A DNA stretch of 8,482 nt from Parachlamydiales bacterium. GTDB lineage: Bacteria; Chlamydiota; Chlamydiia; Chlamydiales; SM23-39. Each line of letters begins with the position of its first letter. Position 1 is the first letter of the stretch. Shown here in pieces: positions 1 to 5,414 of this stretch. A program made the translations under genes and the position numbers. Where the stretch lies: contig PLXF01000083.1 of NCBI GenBank assembly GCA_003151315.1, positions 245 to 8,726 of the forward strand, in the 5' to 3' direction. A model generated the notes under the pieces. The model was not told the DNA's origin and searched no databases. It saw nothing but the letters and a program-made list of their open reading frames with translations.

Positions 1-2
1 AT

Positions 3-161
3 TGAGACCGTTGCATAAGCTACAAATGCTTCTCTAATCAGCTCCCACGGTCTTAAATTATCTACCTCGGCATAACGTGCCGCCAAAGAGCTCTTATCAA
101 GAAGAGAGGCGTCGAGAGCTCCTAAGCGTAAATCCGTGCGTGCAGTAGCCGGTCCTCGCAA
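3..161 (-). pseudogene. Partial minus-strand coding frame, unrecognised, cut by the left edge
   Basis: Read on the minus strand, codons from 161 down to 3 stay open and give a protein-like composition, including LRGPATARTDLRLGALDASL and NLRPWELIREAFVAYA. The frame continues off the left edge, so the C-terminus is missing. I do not recognise the family. In the same frame it stays open upstream to an ATG at 276-278, inside the next gene, with no ribosome site. A TTG at 159-161 is the first plausible start inside the intergenic space. An out-of-frame ATG at 196-198 would join this frame if the run of eight T (178-185) had seven. It may therefore be a broken gene, a gene with a weak start, or chance. 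It is divergent from the regulator at 231. Confidence is low because less than 60 codons are visible and no start is convincing. Confidence 0.3.
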
Positions 162-220
162 AACAATTTGTTTGCTTAAAAAAAATGGATTGCCACATAT
201 TAAAACGTAAGAATTTTTTG

Positions 221-226
221 AAGGAG
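221..226 (+). promoter_or_regulatory. Ribosome binding site of the Panacea-domain regulator
   Basis: AAGGAG ends four bases before the ATG at 231 and is the strongest Shine-Dalgarno match in this part of the window. It fixes the start of the gene. Confidence 0.7.
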
Positions 227-230
227 ATCT

Positions 231-1073
231 ATGCCGAAATGTCTTAAGTGCAAAGATTCTGTTTTCGAGGTTCAACATATCCGTTTTAGCCCCGAAATCA
301 AAAAACAAGTAGTGGAGGTCATTGTTCCTTGTAATATTTGTCAAAGTTGTCAAGCATCACTCATAGATAATGATCAGATGAATGTTTTAAGAAGAGCTGC
401 CGCAGACAAATATAGGAAGATGAAAGGACTTTTAACGTCCAAAGAAATGATCGCCTTCCGCGAAAAATTAAAAATGTCTCAAGCAGCTTTTGCCCGCTTT
501 TTGAATGTGGGTGAAGCAAGCATTAAAAGATGGGAAACTTACTATATCCAAGATAATAGCCAAGATGACCATATACGTATTAAATGTGATGAGGTATATT
601 CTGAGTCCCATTATTTATATTTAAAATATAAATATGGAGATATCGACATCTATTCAGGGCTAAAGTCCTTTTCAATAGAGCTCGTCAAGCAGGTTTGTCA
701 GTATTTTAAACAGGCTTTACCTGAATGCACAAACTACTTACGGAAGCTCCATTTCTATTCAGATTTTCTCCATTTTAAAAGGCACAATAAGTGCATAACA
801 GGTTTGCGGTATGTGCCTTCCAAGTCGGGGCCTTCGCCATATTACTACAATTTGTTATCTAATTTCATGAATGGTAAGACGGACAATTCTCCCGTCCTAG
901 CTGTCTCCAGTTTTGACGACAACGAGAGGCAAACGTTAACTGATGTTTGTGCTTTTTTCTTGCACGATAGCGGCCAAATGCTCACCGCCTTTTCTGCGAA
1001 AGAGAAAGGGTATCTCGAAACGGATGAATCGAAATTTATCAGTTATAATTACGCAAAAGATCTCCTAATTTAA
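231..1073 (+). CDS. MqsA-like zinc-ribbon/HTH protein with C-terminal Panacea (DUF4065, SocA-like) domain, antitoxin-type regulator
   Basis: This 280-residue protein has three visible parts. Residues 1-45 form a zinc ribbon of the MqsA/YgiT kind, with pairs C4-C7 and C37-C40 (C34 is an extra cysteine). Residues 68-105 are an XRE-like helix-turn-helix, with MSQAAFARFLNVGEASIKRW as the recognition region. Residues about 145-278 match the Panacea domain: KLHFYSDFLHFK, ITGLRY, GPSP in place of the usual GPVP, a late EKGYLETDE segment and the terminal ISYNYAKDLL. In known systems Panacea domains are antitoxins that neutralise diverse neighbouring toxins, and MqsA-type N-termini bind operator DNA and autorepress. 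The function here is inferred from those families. It starts at ATG 231 with AAGGAG four bases upstream. No same-strand toxin gene lies on either side, so it appears to be an orphan or the survivor of a broken pair. It could also be a plain transcriptional regulator. Confidence 0.85.
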   Translation: MPKCLKCKDSVFEVQHIRFSPEIKKQVVEVIVPCNICQSCQASLIDNDQMNVLRRAAADKYRKMKGLLTSKEMIAFREKLKMSQAAFARFLNVGEASIKRWETYYIQDNSQDDHIRIKCDEVYSESHYLYLKYKYGDIDIYSGLKSFSIELVKQVCQYFKQALPECTNYLRKLHFYSDFLHFKRHNKCITGLRYVPSKSGPSPYYYNLLSNFMNGKTDNSPVLAVSSFDDNERQTLTDVCAFFLHDSGQMLTAFSAKEKGYLETDESKFISYNYAKDLLI

Positions 1074-1169
1074 AATATACCGTTCATACTTTTGGAGCGA
1101 GTCAATCTAAACTATCAAATCAACAGCCTCAAGAAGAGGTATAGAGACTTTGTCCAAAAATTATTGACT

Positions 1170-1187
1170 TTTTTTTTAAAAAAAAAT
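1170..1187. repeat. T9A9 perfect palindrome
   Basis: Nine T followed by nine A form an 18-base self-complementary tract between the regulator and the palindromic element. A TTGACT sequence at 1164-1169 precedes it, but no good -10 follows at the right distance. The tract is likely rigid or easily extruded DNA, and the T run could weakly end transcription from the regulator. No function is shown. Confidence 0.5.
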
Positions 1188-1197
1188 AAGGTGTACC

Positions 1198-1370
1198 TAT
1201 ACTCAACGTGATTCAAAAGTTGATTTTTGACAAAGCCAGCATCCCACAATTTCGATCTGCAAAAACAGCCCCTATTTCTAATAGGGGCCTGTTTTTGCAT
1301 CGGCTCCGTCTGATCAAAATTCTGGGCGCTGGCTTTGTCAAAAACCAACTTTTGAATCACGTTGGGTATA
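1198..1370. repeat. 173-bp nested palindromic (MITE-like) element
   Basis: The outer arms 1198-1240 and 1328-1370 are inverted copies over 43 bases with two differences (at 1203 and 1223). Each arm contains TTTTTGACAAAGCCAGC or its complement. Between them lies a second, inner inverted repeat at 1258-1299. The segments joining inner and outer repeats are only partly matched. A related piece, GACTTTGTCCAAAAA at 1146-1160, resembles the right arm and may be the trace of another copy. No transposase frame is present, so a non-autonomous element or extragenic palindrome family is the likeliest reading. The right arm ends on the A of the ATG at 1370, so it supplies the whole region directly upstream of the beta-propeller gene. 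Open frames inside it on both strands are by-products of the symmetry. Confidence 0.8.
1258..1299. terminator. Bidirectional terminator-like hairpin at the centre of the palindromic element
   Basis: GCCCCTATT (1268-1276) pairs perfectly with AATAGGGGC (1280-1288) across a three-base loop. The stem continues through TGCAAAAACA and its complement with one bulged C (1289), about 19 pairs in all. Each strand has T5 just after the GC-rich core, so it could act as an intrinsic terminator in both directions. Because the stem extends through the T run, it could instead simply be part of the palindrome. Confidence 0.5.
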
Positions 1371-2581
1371 TGAGGTTTTATTACATAGCTTTTACTTTCT
1401 TAGCACAGATTTCTCTAACAGCCTTAACTCCTCATGCCTATATCACCAATCAGGGAAATGGGACAGTGACTGTGGTGAATGTTATAAATAATACGATATC
1501 TACTATTGCGGGCTTTACCCATACCCTCCGTGTTGTTGCCGTGACGCCCAATGGATTATACGCCTACGTAGGAAGTGATGATGGTCTCCTCCGGATCATC
1601 GACACAACTACAAATGTAGTATTGCCTATCGTAATCGACGTGGCGGGGGCTAGTGCTTTAGCAATTTCTCCCAATGGAAATTATGTCTATGCCACAGGTC
1701 ATAACAACATAGTGAATGTAGTTTCAACGGCTACTAATACGGTTGTCGCTTCAGTGACGGGATTTAATAGGCCTCAGGATATTGCCATTACCCTTGATAG
1801 CGCTTACGCTTATATTACCGATTTCGGAAGTAGTAGTGTGATTGTGGTTCGAACTTCTGACAATATGATTGTCGATACAATTACAGGTTTTAACGAGCCG
1901 CTGGGAATATCCATAAGCCCAAATGGGCTCTATGCTTATGTGACCGACATCGGCAATGGGACGGTTTCGGTCATACGCCTTTTGGACAACACAGTCACGA
2001 ATGTCATCTCAGGTTTTGGCAGTCCTAGGTACGCGGCGAGTACGCCTAACGGCACCTATCTTTTTGTGTCGGATTTGACTAATGGTGAGGTGGCGGTGGC
2101 TCAAACCTCAGATTATATGGTTATAGACAGCTTTCCTGTGAATCGGCCCTCGAGCCTTGCATTCACACCTGATGGGGCGTATGTTTATGTGGCTAGTGCT
2201 CTCCTGGCGGTCAGTAAATTCCGCACCTCCGATTATGCGCTTCTTTTAACCATTCCAAATCTTGATGCTCCTTCAAATATTGCCATGGCCCTTACAGATC
2301 CTATCGTTAATAGCATCGTTGGATTTCAGTCTAAGGATTGTATTTTGCTTCAAACAGATCTTTACAATAAACTCTCCTGGAGCGCTTCTGTTGGAGCTCC
2401 GGTCGCTTATCTGATCTTTCGAGATTCTACGCTGTCTGATTTGGCAGGACAAGTAGGTGGAGGAACCCTAACATTTATCGACCACAATCGGCAAAAAAAT
2501 CTACCCTACACATATTATGTGATGGCTCTCTACGCTAACGGTTTTTCCTCTTCTGTTGGCACTGTTGAGGTGTTCCCATAA
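1370..2581 (+). CDS. Secreted YVTN-type seven-bladed beta-propeller protein with C-terminal Fn3-like domain
   Basis: From ATG 1370 the product is 403 residues. Residues 1 to about 20 are a hydrophobic signal peptide (MRFYYIAFTFLAQISLTALT). Residues about 22-310 hold seven repeats of about 42 residues, each with a core like AYVTDIGNGTVSVI, then a T..V..I.GF turn and SPNGLYAYV. This is the YVTN/NHL-like beta-propeller family. The repeat tips are ITNQGNG, VGSDDG, ATGHNN, ITDFGSS, VTDIGNG, VSDLTNG and VASALL. Residues about 330-403 (LSWSAS, YTYYVMALYANG) resemble a fibronectin-III-like strand domain. Such proteins act outside the cytoplasm in binding or surface roles; the ligand is unknown. The frame stays open to a GTG at 1208, but that start lies inside the palindromic element and would bury the signal peptide, so I chose 1370. 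No Shine-Dalgarno site is visible because the element's right arm occupies that region. The next gene overlaps its stop codon. Confidence 0.85.
   Translation: MRFYYIAFTFLAQISLTALTPHAYITNQGNGTVTVVNVINNTISTIAGFTHTLRVVAVTPNGLYAYVGSDDGLLRIIDTTTNVVLPIVIDVAGASALAISPNGNYVYATGHNNIVNVVSTATNTVVASVTGFNRPQDIAITLDSAYAYITDFGSSSVIVVRTSDNMIVDTITGFNEPLGISISPNGLYAYVTDIGNGTVSVIRLLDNTVTNVISGFGSPRYAASTPNGTYLFVSDLTNGEVAVAQTSDYMVIDSFPVNRPSSLAFTPDGAYVYVASALLAVSKFRTSDYALLLTIPNLDAPSNIAMALTDPIVNSIVGFQSKDCILLQTDLYNKLSWSASVGAPVAYLIFRDSTLSDLAGQVGGGTLTFIDHNRQKNLPYTYYVMALYANGFSSSVGTVEVFP
2567..2572 (+). promoter_or_regulatory. Likely ribosome binding site for the beta-barrel gene
   Basis: GAGGTG lies inside the end of the propeller gene, five bases before the ATA at 2578. 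Its spacing supports initiation at the ATA by translational coupling rather than at the TTG at 2665, which has no comparable site at the usual spacing. Confidence 0.45.
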
Positions 2582-3159
2582 GAAAAATCTGTCTCCTCTC
2601 TTTACTCTTTATATGGCAACTGCAAGCGACCCAGACCTTTTTAGAGGGAAAGGCCGCCTACTTTTTGCCTGTGAGCACCGATTTTCGAGATATATATGGG
2701 TCAGATGGCCTATATGGCCTTGAGCTAACTTGTCAGGCATGGCATGAACTCTACGCTTGGGTGAGTGGCGATTATTTATCAAAAACAGGCGAAAGTTGCC
2801 TCGGTTATCGGACGAAGGCCTATTTTATTCCACTTGGGTTCGGGCTAAAATATCTAAAATTATTCTCAATCGATACAAACCAATCCATAGGTTTATATGC
2901 AGGGGCAGGTGTGTTAGGAACCTACCTCCATACAAAAGACGATTCTCCTTTTGTTGTAACGACACTCCACGCTTGGGGTGTCGGGGGAGTTGTAAAAGGG
3001 GGGATCTTGTTAACTAAAGATTCCTTGTTTCTCGATCTTTTCACCAATTACTCCTTTCAGAGCTTTCGTGGCAAAGGCTCTTCAGAGCCTTTAGTCTACG
3101 CCCACAATACAACCATTAATGGATGGTCGTTTGGCTCAGGTCTAGGTGTTAAATTTTAA
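2578..3159 (+). CDS. Small outer-membrane beta-barrel protein, apparent ATA start
   Basis: The reading frame from 2578 gives 193 residues: a typical signal peptide (MRKICLLSLLFIWQLQA if ATA is read as Met), then TQTFLEGKAAYFLP and alternating hydrophobic strands to a C-terminal GSGLGVKF. The ending in phenylalanine with a preceding strand is typical of outer-membrane barrels inserted by the BAM machinery. Paired segments such as GLYGLELTCQAW, AYFIPLGFGLKYLKLF, SIGLYAGAGVLGTYL and WGVGGVVKGGILL fit about eight strands (OmpW/OmpA-like porin or adhesin scaffold). The exact family is uncertain. A start at TTG 2665 would cut off the signal peptide and first strand, so I prefer 2578. ATA is a very poor start codon. 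The four bases ATAA overlap the propeller stop, where an ATGA overlap would be normal. The gene is co-transcribed with the propeller gene, and its expression may be strongly reduced. Confidence 0.7.
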   Translation: MRKICLLSLLFIWQLQATQTFLEGKAAYFLPVSTDFRDIYGSDGLYGLELTCQAWHELYAWVSGDYLSKTGESCLGYRTKAYFIPLGFGLKYLKLFSIDTNQSIGLYAGAGVLGTYLHTKDDSPFVVTTLHAWGVGGVVKGGILLTKDSLFLDLFTNYSFQSFRGKGSSEPLVYAHNTTINGWSFGSGLGVKF

Positions 3160-3228
3160 GAACTTATACACTGCTTCCACTTGAATCACGAGAGGTGTCA
3201 ATATATGTTCTTAACAATAAACGTGAGC

Positions 3229-3256
3229 AATTTTGGTATAAATTGATACTAAATTT
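3229..3256 (+). terminator. Weak AT-rich stem-loop after the beta-barrel gene
   Basis: An imperfect inverted repeat: TTTGGTAT (3232-3239) pairs with ATACTAAA (3246-3253), with one G-T pair and two more A-T pairs beyond a mismatch. No long T run follows. It is the only terminator candidate between the barrel gene and the next promoter, so the call is tentative. Confidence 0.25.
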
Positions 3257-3272
3257 TAATCATCACTTTTAT

Positions 3273-3300
3273 TTGACTAAATTAAAATAATAAATAGAAT
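3273..3300 (+). promoter_or_regulatory. Sigma-70-type promoter for the BON lipoprotein transcript
   Basis: TTGACT (3273-3278) and TAGAAT (3295-3300) are separated by 16 bases in AT-rich DNA. Each box has five of six matches to the consensus. The expected start site is near 3307, just before the long hairpin at 3311, so the hairpin would be at the very 5' end of the transcript. Confidence 0.55.
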
Positions 3301-3310
3301 GCGGTTAAGA

Positions 3311-3428
3311 GGCTGTCTGCGAATGTGGGCTTCGTCGCTTTTTAGGGAAGCTATCGCAGTTATTTTTGCTTGTTTTTCCTGGGCAAAAAAACCTGAAAGG
3401 TGATGAGGTCCGTATTCGTTAGACAGTT
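3311..3428 (+). ncRNA. Long wobble-rich RNA hairpin in the leader of the BON gene
   Basis: Bases 3311-3346 pair with 3392-3428 as RNA on the plus strand. Walking the stem gives Watson-Crick pairs plus G-U wobbles (at 3311, 3312, 3319, 3325, 3326, 3329, 3331, 3334, 3337, 3339 and 3343) and a single bulged T near 3420. I see no A-C mismatch in this stem. The apical part has a second small hairpin (TTTTTGC 3363-3369 with GCAAAAA 3383-3389). On the minus strand every wobble would be an A-C clash, so the structure is specific to plus-strand RNA. It could be a 5' leader element acting on mRNA stability or translation, a free small RNA, or an old palindromic element worn by strand-biased C-to-T change. 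No known riboswitch is recognised. Confidence 0.55.
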
Positions 3429-3467
3429 CTAAGCTCTTCTGTTGAGAGGGGCGTCCACAAAAATGAT

Positions 3468-3473
3468 AAGGAG
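3468..3473 (+). promoter_or_regulatory. Ribosome binding site of the BON lipoprotein gene
   Basis: AAGGAG with nine bases to the ATG at 3483. It confirms that start. Confidence 0.7.
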
Positions 3474-3482
3474 AAAGAATCT

Positions 3483-3833
3483 ATGAAAAAATTTTTGGTA
3501 CTCACAGTTTTTTGTTCTATGTTCGCCGCTTGCAATCGCAATGACGCGGGTTACGATTCTCGCCGCGACGATCCTTATTGCCCACCCGATTCTCGCTATA
3601 ACTCTAATGAGGAAAATCCCGATTGGCAAATCACCACAAAGGTTAAAGCTGCTTTGATGAGCGATAGCGTCCTTTCTGCAAGCGCCCGTTTTGTCAGCGT
3701 AACTACCAATAACGGCGTAGTCACTTTAACAGGTACTGTGCACAGCAGAGATGAAGCTCGCCATATCGAGCGAAAAGTGCAGTCAGTAGCAGGCGTTAGA
3801 AAAGTAGATAATCAGTTAACTATAAGCAAGTAA
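3483..3833 (+). CDS. BON-domain lipoprotein (OsmY-like)
   Basis: This 116-residue protein starts with a lipoprotein signal peptide: basic MKK, a hydrophobic stretch and FAAC, with C17 as the likely lipidated cysteine. A polar linker (residues 18-46) rich in Asn, Asp and Arg follows, then one BON domain (residues about 47-115). The domain shows the expected order: the helix WQITTKVKAALMSD, the strand pair VSVTTNNGVVTLTGTV, the helix DEARHIERKVQSV and the closing AGVRKVDNQL. BON domains are thought to bind phospholipid and appear in envelope-stress proteins such as OsmY. OsmY carries two BON domains and no lipid anchor, so this is a short, membrane-tethered relative. It probably acts at the periplasmic face of a membrane. 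The transcript would carry the long hairpin leader, and a DUF892 remnant follows directly, a gene family also linked to osmotic and general stress. Confidence 0.88.
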   Translation: MKKFLVLTVFCSMFAACNRNDAGYDSRRDDPYCPPDSRYNSNEENPDWQITTKVKAALMSDSVLSASARFVSVTTNNGVVTLTGTVHSRDEARHIERKVQSVAGVRKVDNQLTISK

Positions 3834-4038
3834 AGGGACGTTAAAAGCGTTTGTCTGTAGCTTAAAACTTTGCGATGCTGAACGCTTAATAAAAGAAACC
3901 ATTCATGAAGAGGGTGCAGCGGATAAAAAATTAAGCGAAATTCCCGAAGGCTCGTTTTTTTTAAAGGAATTAATAAGAAAGCAAGTGATGAATGTTGTTC
4001 TTGACGATCTGATTTACCCATTTTTTACGCATATATAA
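3826..4038 (+). pseudogene. C-terminal remnant of a DUF892 (YciE/YciF ferritin-like) gene
   Basis: In the frame ending at TAA 4036 the sequence reads LKLCDAERLIKETIHEEGAAD followed by KKLSEI. This resembles the last-helix motif of DUF892 proteins (L-L-x-x-T-L-x-E-E-x-x-A-D-K-K-L). The open part begins at 3826, inside the end of the BON gene, and contains no start codon or ribosome site before the motif. The long N-terminal helical portion of the family (about 160 residues in total) is missing. Beyond the motif the C-terminus drifts into an unrelated-looking tail with a T8 run at 3955-3962. I read it as the stump left by a deletion that fused BON-gene DNA to the end of the DUF892 gene. The family match is from memory of the motif. 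Confidence 0.55.
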
Positions 4039-4041
4039 GAC

Positions 4042-4072
4042 AAGGCCCGCTAAAATGGCGGGTCCTTTTTTT
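4042..4072 (+). terminator. Intrinsic terminator after the BON/DUF892-remnant unit
   Basis: AAGGCCCGC (4042-4050) pairs with GCGGGTCCTT (4058-4067) with one bulged T, leaving a seven-base loop, and is followed by a T run to 4072. This is a textbook terminator for plus-strand transcription. The minus-strand gene ending at 4097 converges on it and may use the same stem, although its T run is poor. Confidence 0.8.
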
Positions 4073-4096
4073 ATACATAAGTTGATTAAAGAATAA

Positions 4097-5350
4097 TCAG
4101 AAATTAGAGTCGTTGTTGGCTTTGTTAACTTCGCTCATTCCAGAGCCTCCCAGTACATAACCCTGAATAGCTAGTAGACCGGCTCCCGCAGCGTTCAAGG
4201 CAGAAGCTACAGCAAGACGGGGGTTTTCTTTTGCAAAGCGTGCGGCGACAACTGTACTTCGAACCGCTTCCTTTACTCCAGTGGGATCAATGCCTGTACA
4301 ACGTTTTACAGTTTTGTTAGCCATTGTAGTTAGTGATTCAGCCGAGGGAAGAAATCTTAAATAATTAGAAACCGATGGGGTTGGGCTGGGATCCGTTACG
4401 GGAGCTGGCGAATCTGGGACGTTTTCAGCGGAAGTGCGAGGGGAAAGTGAAGCGGCGCCCGAGCTGCCAGATGAAGGCGGAGCGTCTGATTGACCGTTGG
4501 TCGGTGCGACGTCAAAGTAGCTGGGCATGTCACACTGTAAGGGCGATCTAGGAGAAAGTGAGAATTCCTCGGGTGCGCTTGAGCGGCTTTCTGAAGAAAG
4601 AGCGTCTGGCTGACCGTTGATCGGTGCGACACCAAAGTCAGGCGTGTCACGCTGTACGGGCGAGCTAGATGAAAGTGAGAGTTCCTCGGGGGCGCTTGAG
4701 CGGCTTCGCGAAGAAAGAGCGTCTGGCTGACCGTTGATCGGTGCGACGCCATAGTTAGGGGCTTCAAGCAGCGGCGATCTAGGTGAAAGTGAGAGTTCCT
4801 CAGACGAGCTTGAGCGGCTCCGTGAAGAAAAAGAATCTGGCTGATTATGGGTCGATCTCACAGCAAAGTTAGACGTTTGAAGTGGTGTAGGGGATCTAGG
4901 TGAAAGTGAGAGAGAGGAAATGCTCGAAAACGAGCTAACACTACTAGCTGAAATAAACGATGTAGGAGAGGCTAATTCCTGGTTGGGTGGTGTGGCAAAA
5001 CCAGTCATTTCACGTGCGCTGGGGGAATTGGATCTGTTTTCAGGGTGCTGCCAATGTGCAATAGGGGATAAATCTAGGGTGGAACTCTCAACCAGGTTCT
5101 TCTTAGGCATCGGGGCCAAAGGGTACAGATGCTGGAGTATAAAAAGGCCGATCCCGTTAATCAGGGGGAGTAAAAGGAGGATGCCGAGAGCTATATGCTT
5201 GATTTTAAGCAGGAGGCTCGTTTCTTTGTTATTTAAGTCGCTGCAGGACAGTGTAATATGACTCCACCCCTGTTTATAGGTCTGAGGAGAGAAGATGGCA
5301 GAGAGCGGATTTTTTAATTCTTGCGTGTGATAATAATTATTGATGCTCAT
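4097..5350 (-). CDS. Ser/Pro-rich repeat membrane protein, function unknown
   Basis: The product is 417 residues. Residues 1-48 are polar and soluble-looking. Residues about 49-76 form one strongly hydrophobic segment (KIKHIALGILLLLPLINGIG and on). Residues about 80-330 are low-complexity, dominated by Ser and Pro. Within them, residues 147-302 hold four imperfect copies of a 38-39-residue unit built on YGVAPINGQPDALSS and EELSLSPRSP. Residues 377-402 form a second Ala/Gly-rich hydrophobic stretch. There is no normal cleavable signal peptide. A hydrophobic patch plus disordered repeats is seen in some chlamydial inclusion-membrane and type III secreted proteins, so host exposure is a reasonable guess but not shown. 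I recognise no enzymatic domain. The ATG at 5350 has no Shine-Dalgarno site. The gene lies 64 bases after the SET gene on the same strand and converges on the terminator at 4042-4072. Confidence 0.8.
   Translation of the reverse strand: MSINNYYHTQELKNPLSAIFSPQTYKQGWSHITLSCSDLNNKETSLLLKIKHIALGILLLLPLINGIGLFILQHLYPLAPMPKKNLVESSTLDLSPIAHWQHPENRSNSPSAREMTGFATPPNQELASPTSFISASSVSSFSSISSLSLSPRSPTPLQTSNFAVRSTHNQPDSFSSRSRSSSSEELSLSPRSPLLEAPNYGVAPINGQPDALSSRSRSSAPEELSLSSSSPVQRDTPDFGVAPINGQPDALSSESRSSAPEEFSLSPRSPLQCDMPSYFDVAPTNGQSDAPPSSGSSGAASLSPRTSAENVPDSPAPVTDPSPTPSVSNYLRFLPSAESLTTMANKTVKRCTGIDPTGVKEAVRSTVVAARFAKENPRLAVASALNAAGAGLLAIQGYVLGGSGMSEVNKANNDSNF
4445..4912 (-). repeat. Four tandem 114-117-bp coding repeats
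   Basis: The repeats lie inside the Ser/Pro-rich gene and correspond to residues 147-302. The two central units are nearly identical at the DNA level over stretches such as GTCTGGCTGACCGTTGATCG (4604 and 4721, exactly 117 bases apart). This points to recent in-frame duplication. The outer units have diverged more. Confidence 0.75.
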
Positions 5351-5359
5351 AGTACATCT

Positions 5360-5389
5360 ATTATGTGTTTAATTAGATTTTTTTCGCAA
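5360..5389 (-). promoter_or_regulatory. Possible promoter of the Ser/Pro-rich gene with almost no leader
   Basis: On the minus strand TTGCGA (5389-5384) and CATAAT (5365-5360) are 18 bases apart. The expected start site is only a few bases before the ATG at 5350, which has no ribosome site. This would give a nearly leaderless mRNA. The evidence is sequence match only. Confidence 0.35.
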
Positions 5390-5414
5390 ATAAAATAAAA
5401 ACTTTAGAAGCAAA

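Noticed and set aside
4..20. GAGACCGTTGCATAAGC as an IS5-like terminal repeat
   Set aside because: It is only loosely similar to IS5-type ends, has no inverted partner or transposase in view, and overlaps an apparently coding frame.
1208..1369. In-frame N-terminal extension of the beta-propeller protein from GTG 1208
   Set aside because: It lies wholly within the palindromic element, is mirrored by an open frame on the other strand, and would bury the signal peptide. ATG 1370 is the better start.
2757..3017. Plus-strand frame of 86 codons
   Set aside because: It is an out-of-frame shadow of the beta-barrel gene with unlikely composition and no start signal.
3181..3190. TTGAATCACG, a ten-base match to the palindromic element arm at 1353-1362
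   Set aside because: The match is too short and has no flanking similarity, so it is probably chance.
3812..4021. Minus-strand frame of 69 codons
   Set aside because: It is antisense to the DUF892 remnant, which explains the open frame better; no ribosome site or family is seen.
4396..4767. Minus-strand open frame of 123 codons and plus-strand frame 4920-5261 inside the Ser/Pro-rich gene
   Set aside because: Both are shadows of the low-complexity repeat gene, without ribosome sites or recognisable domains.
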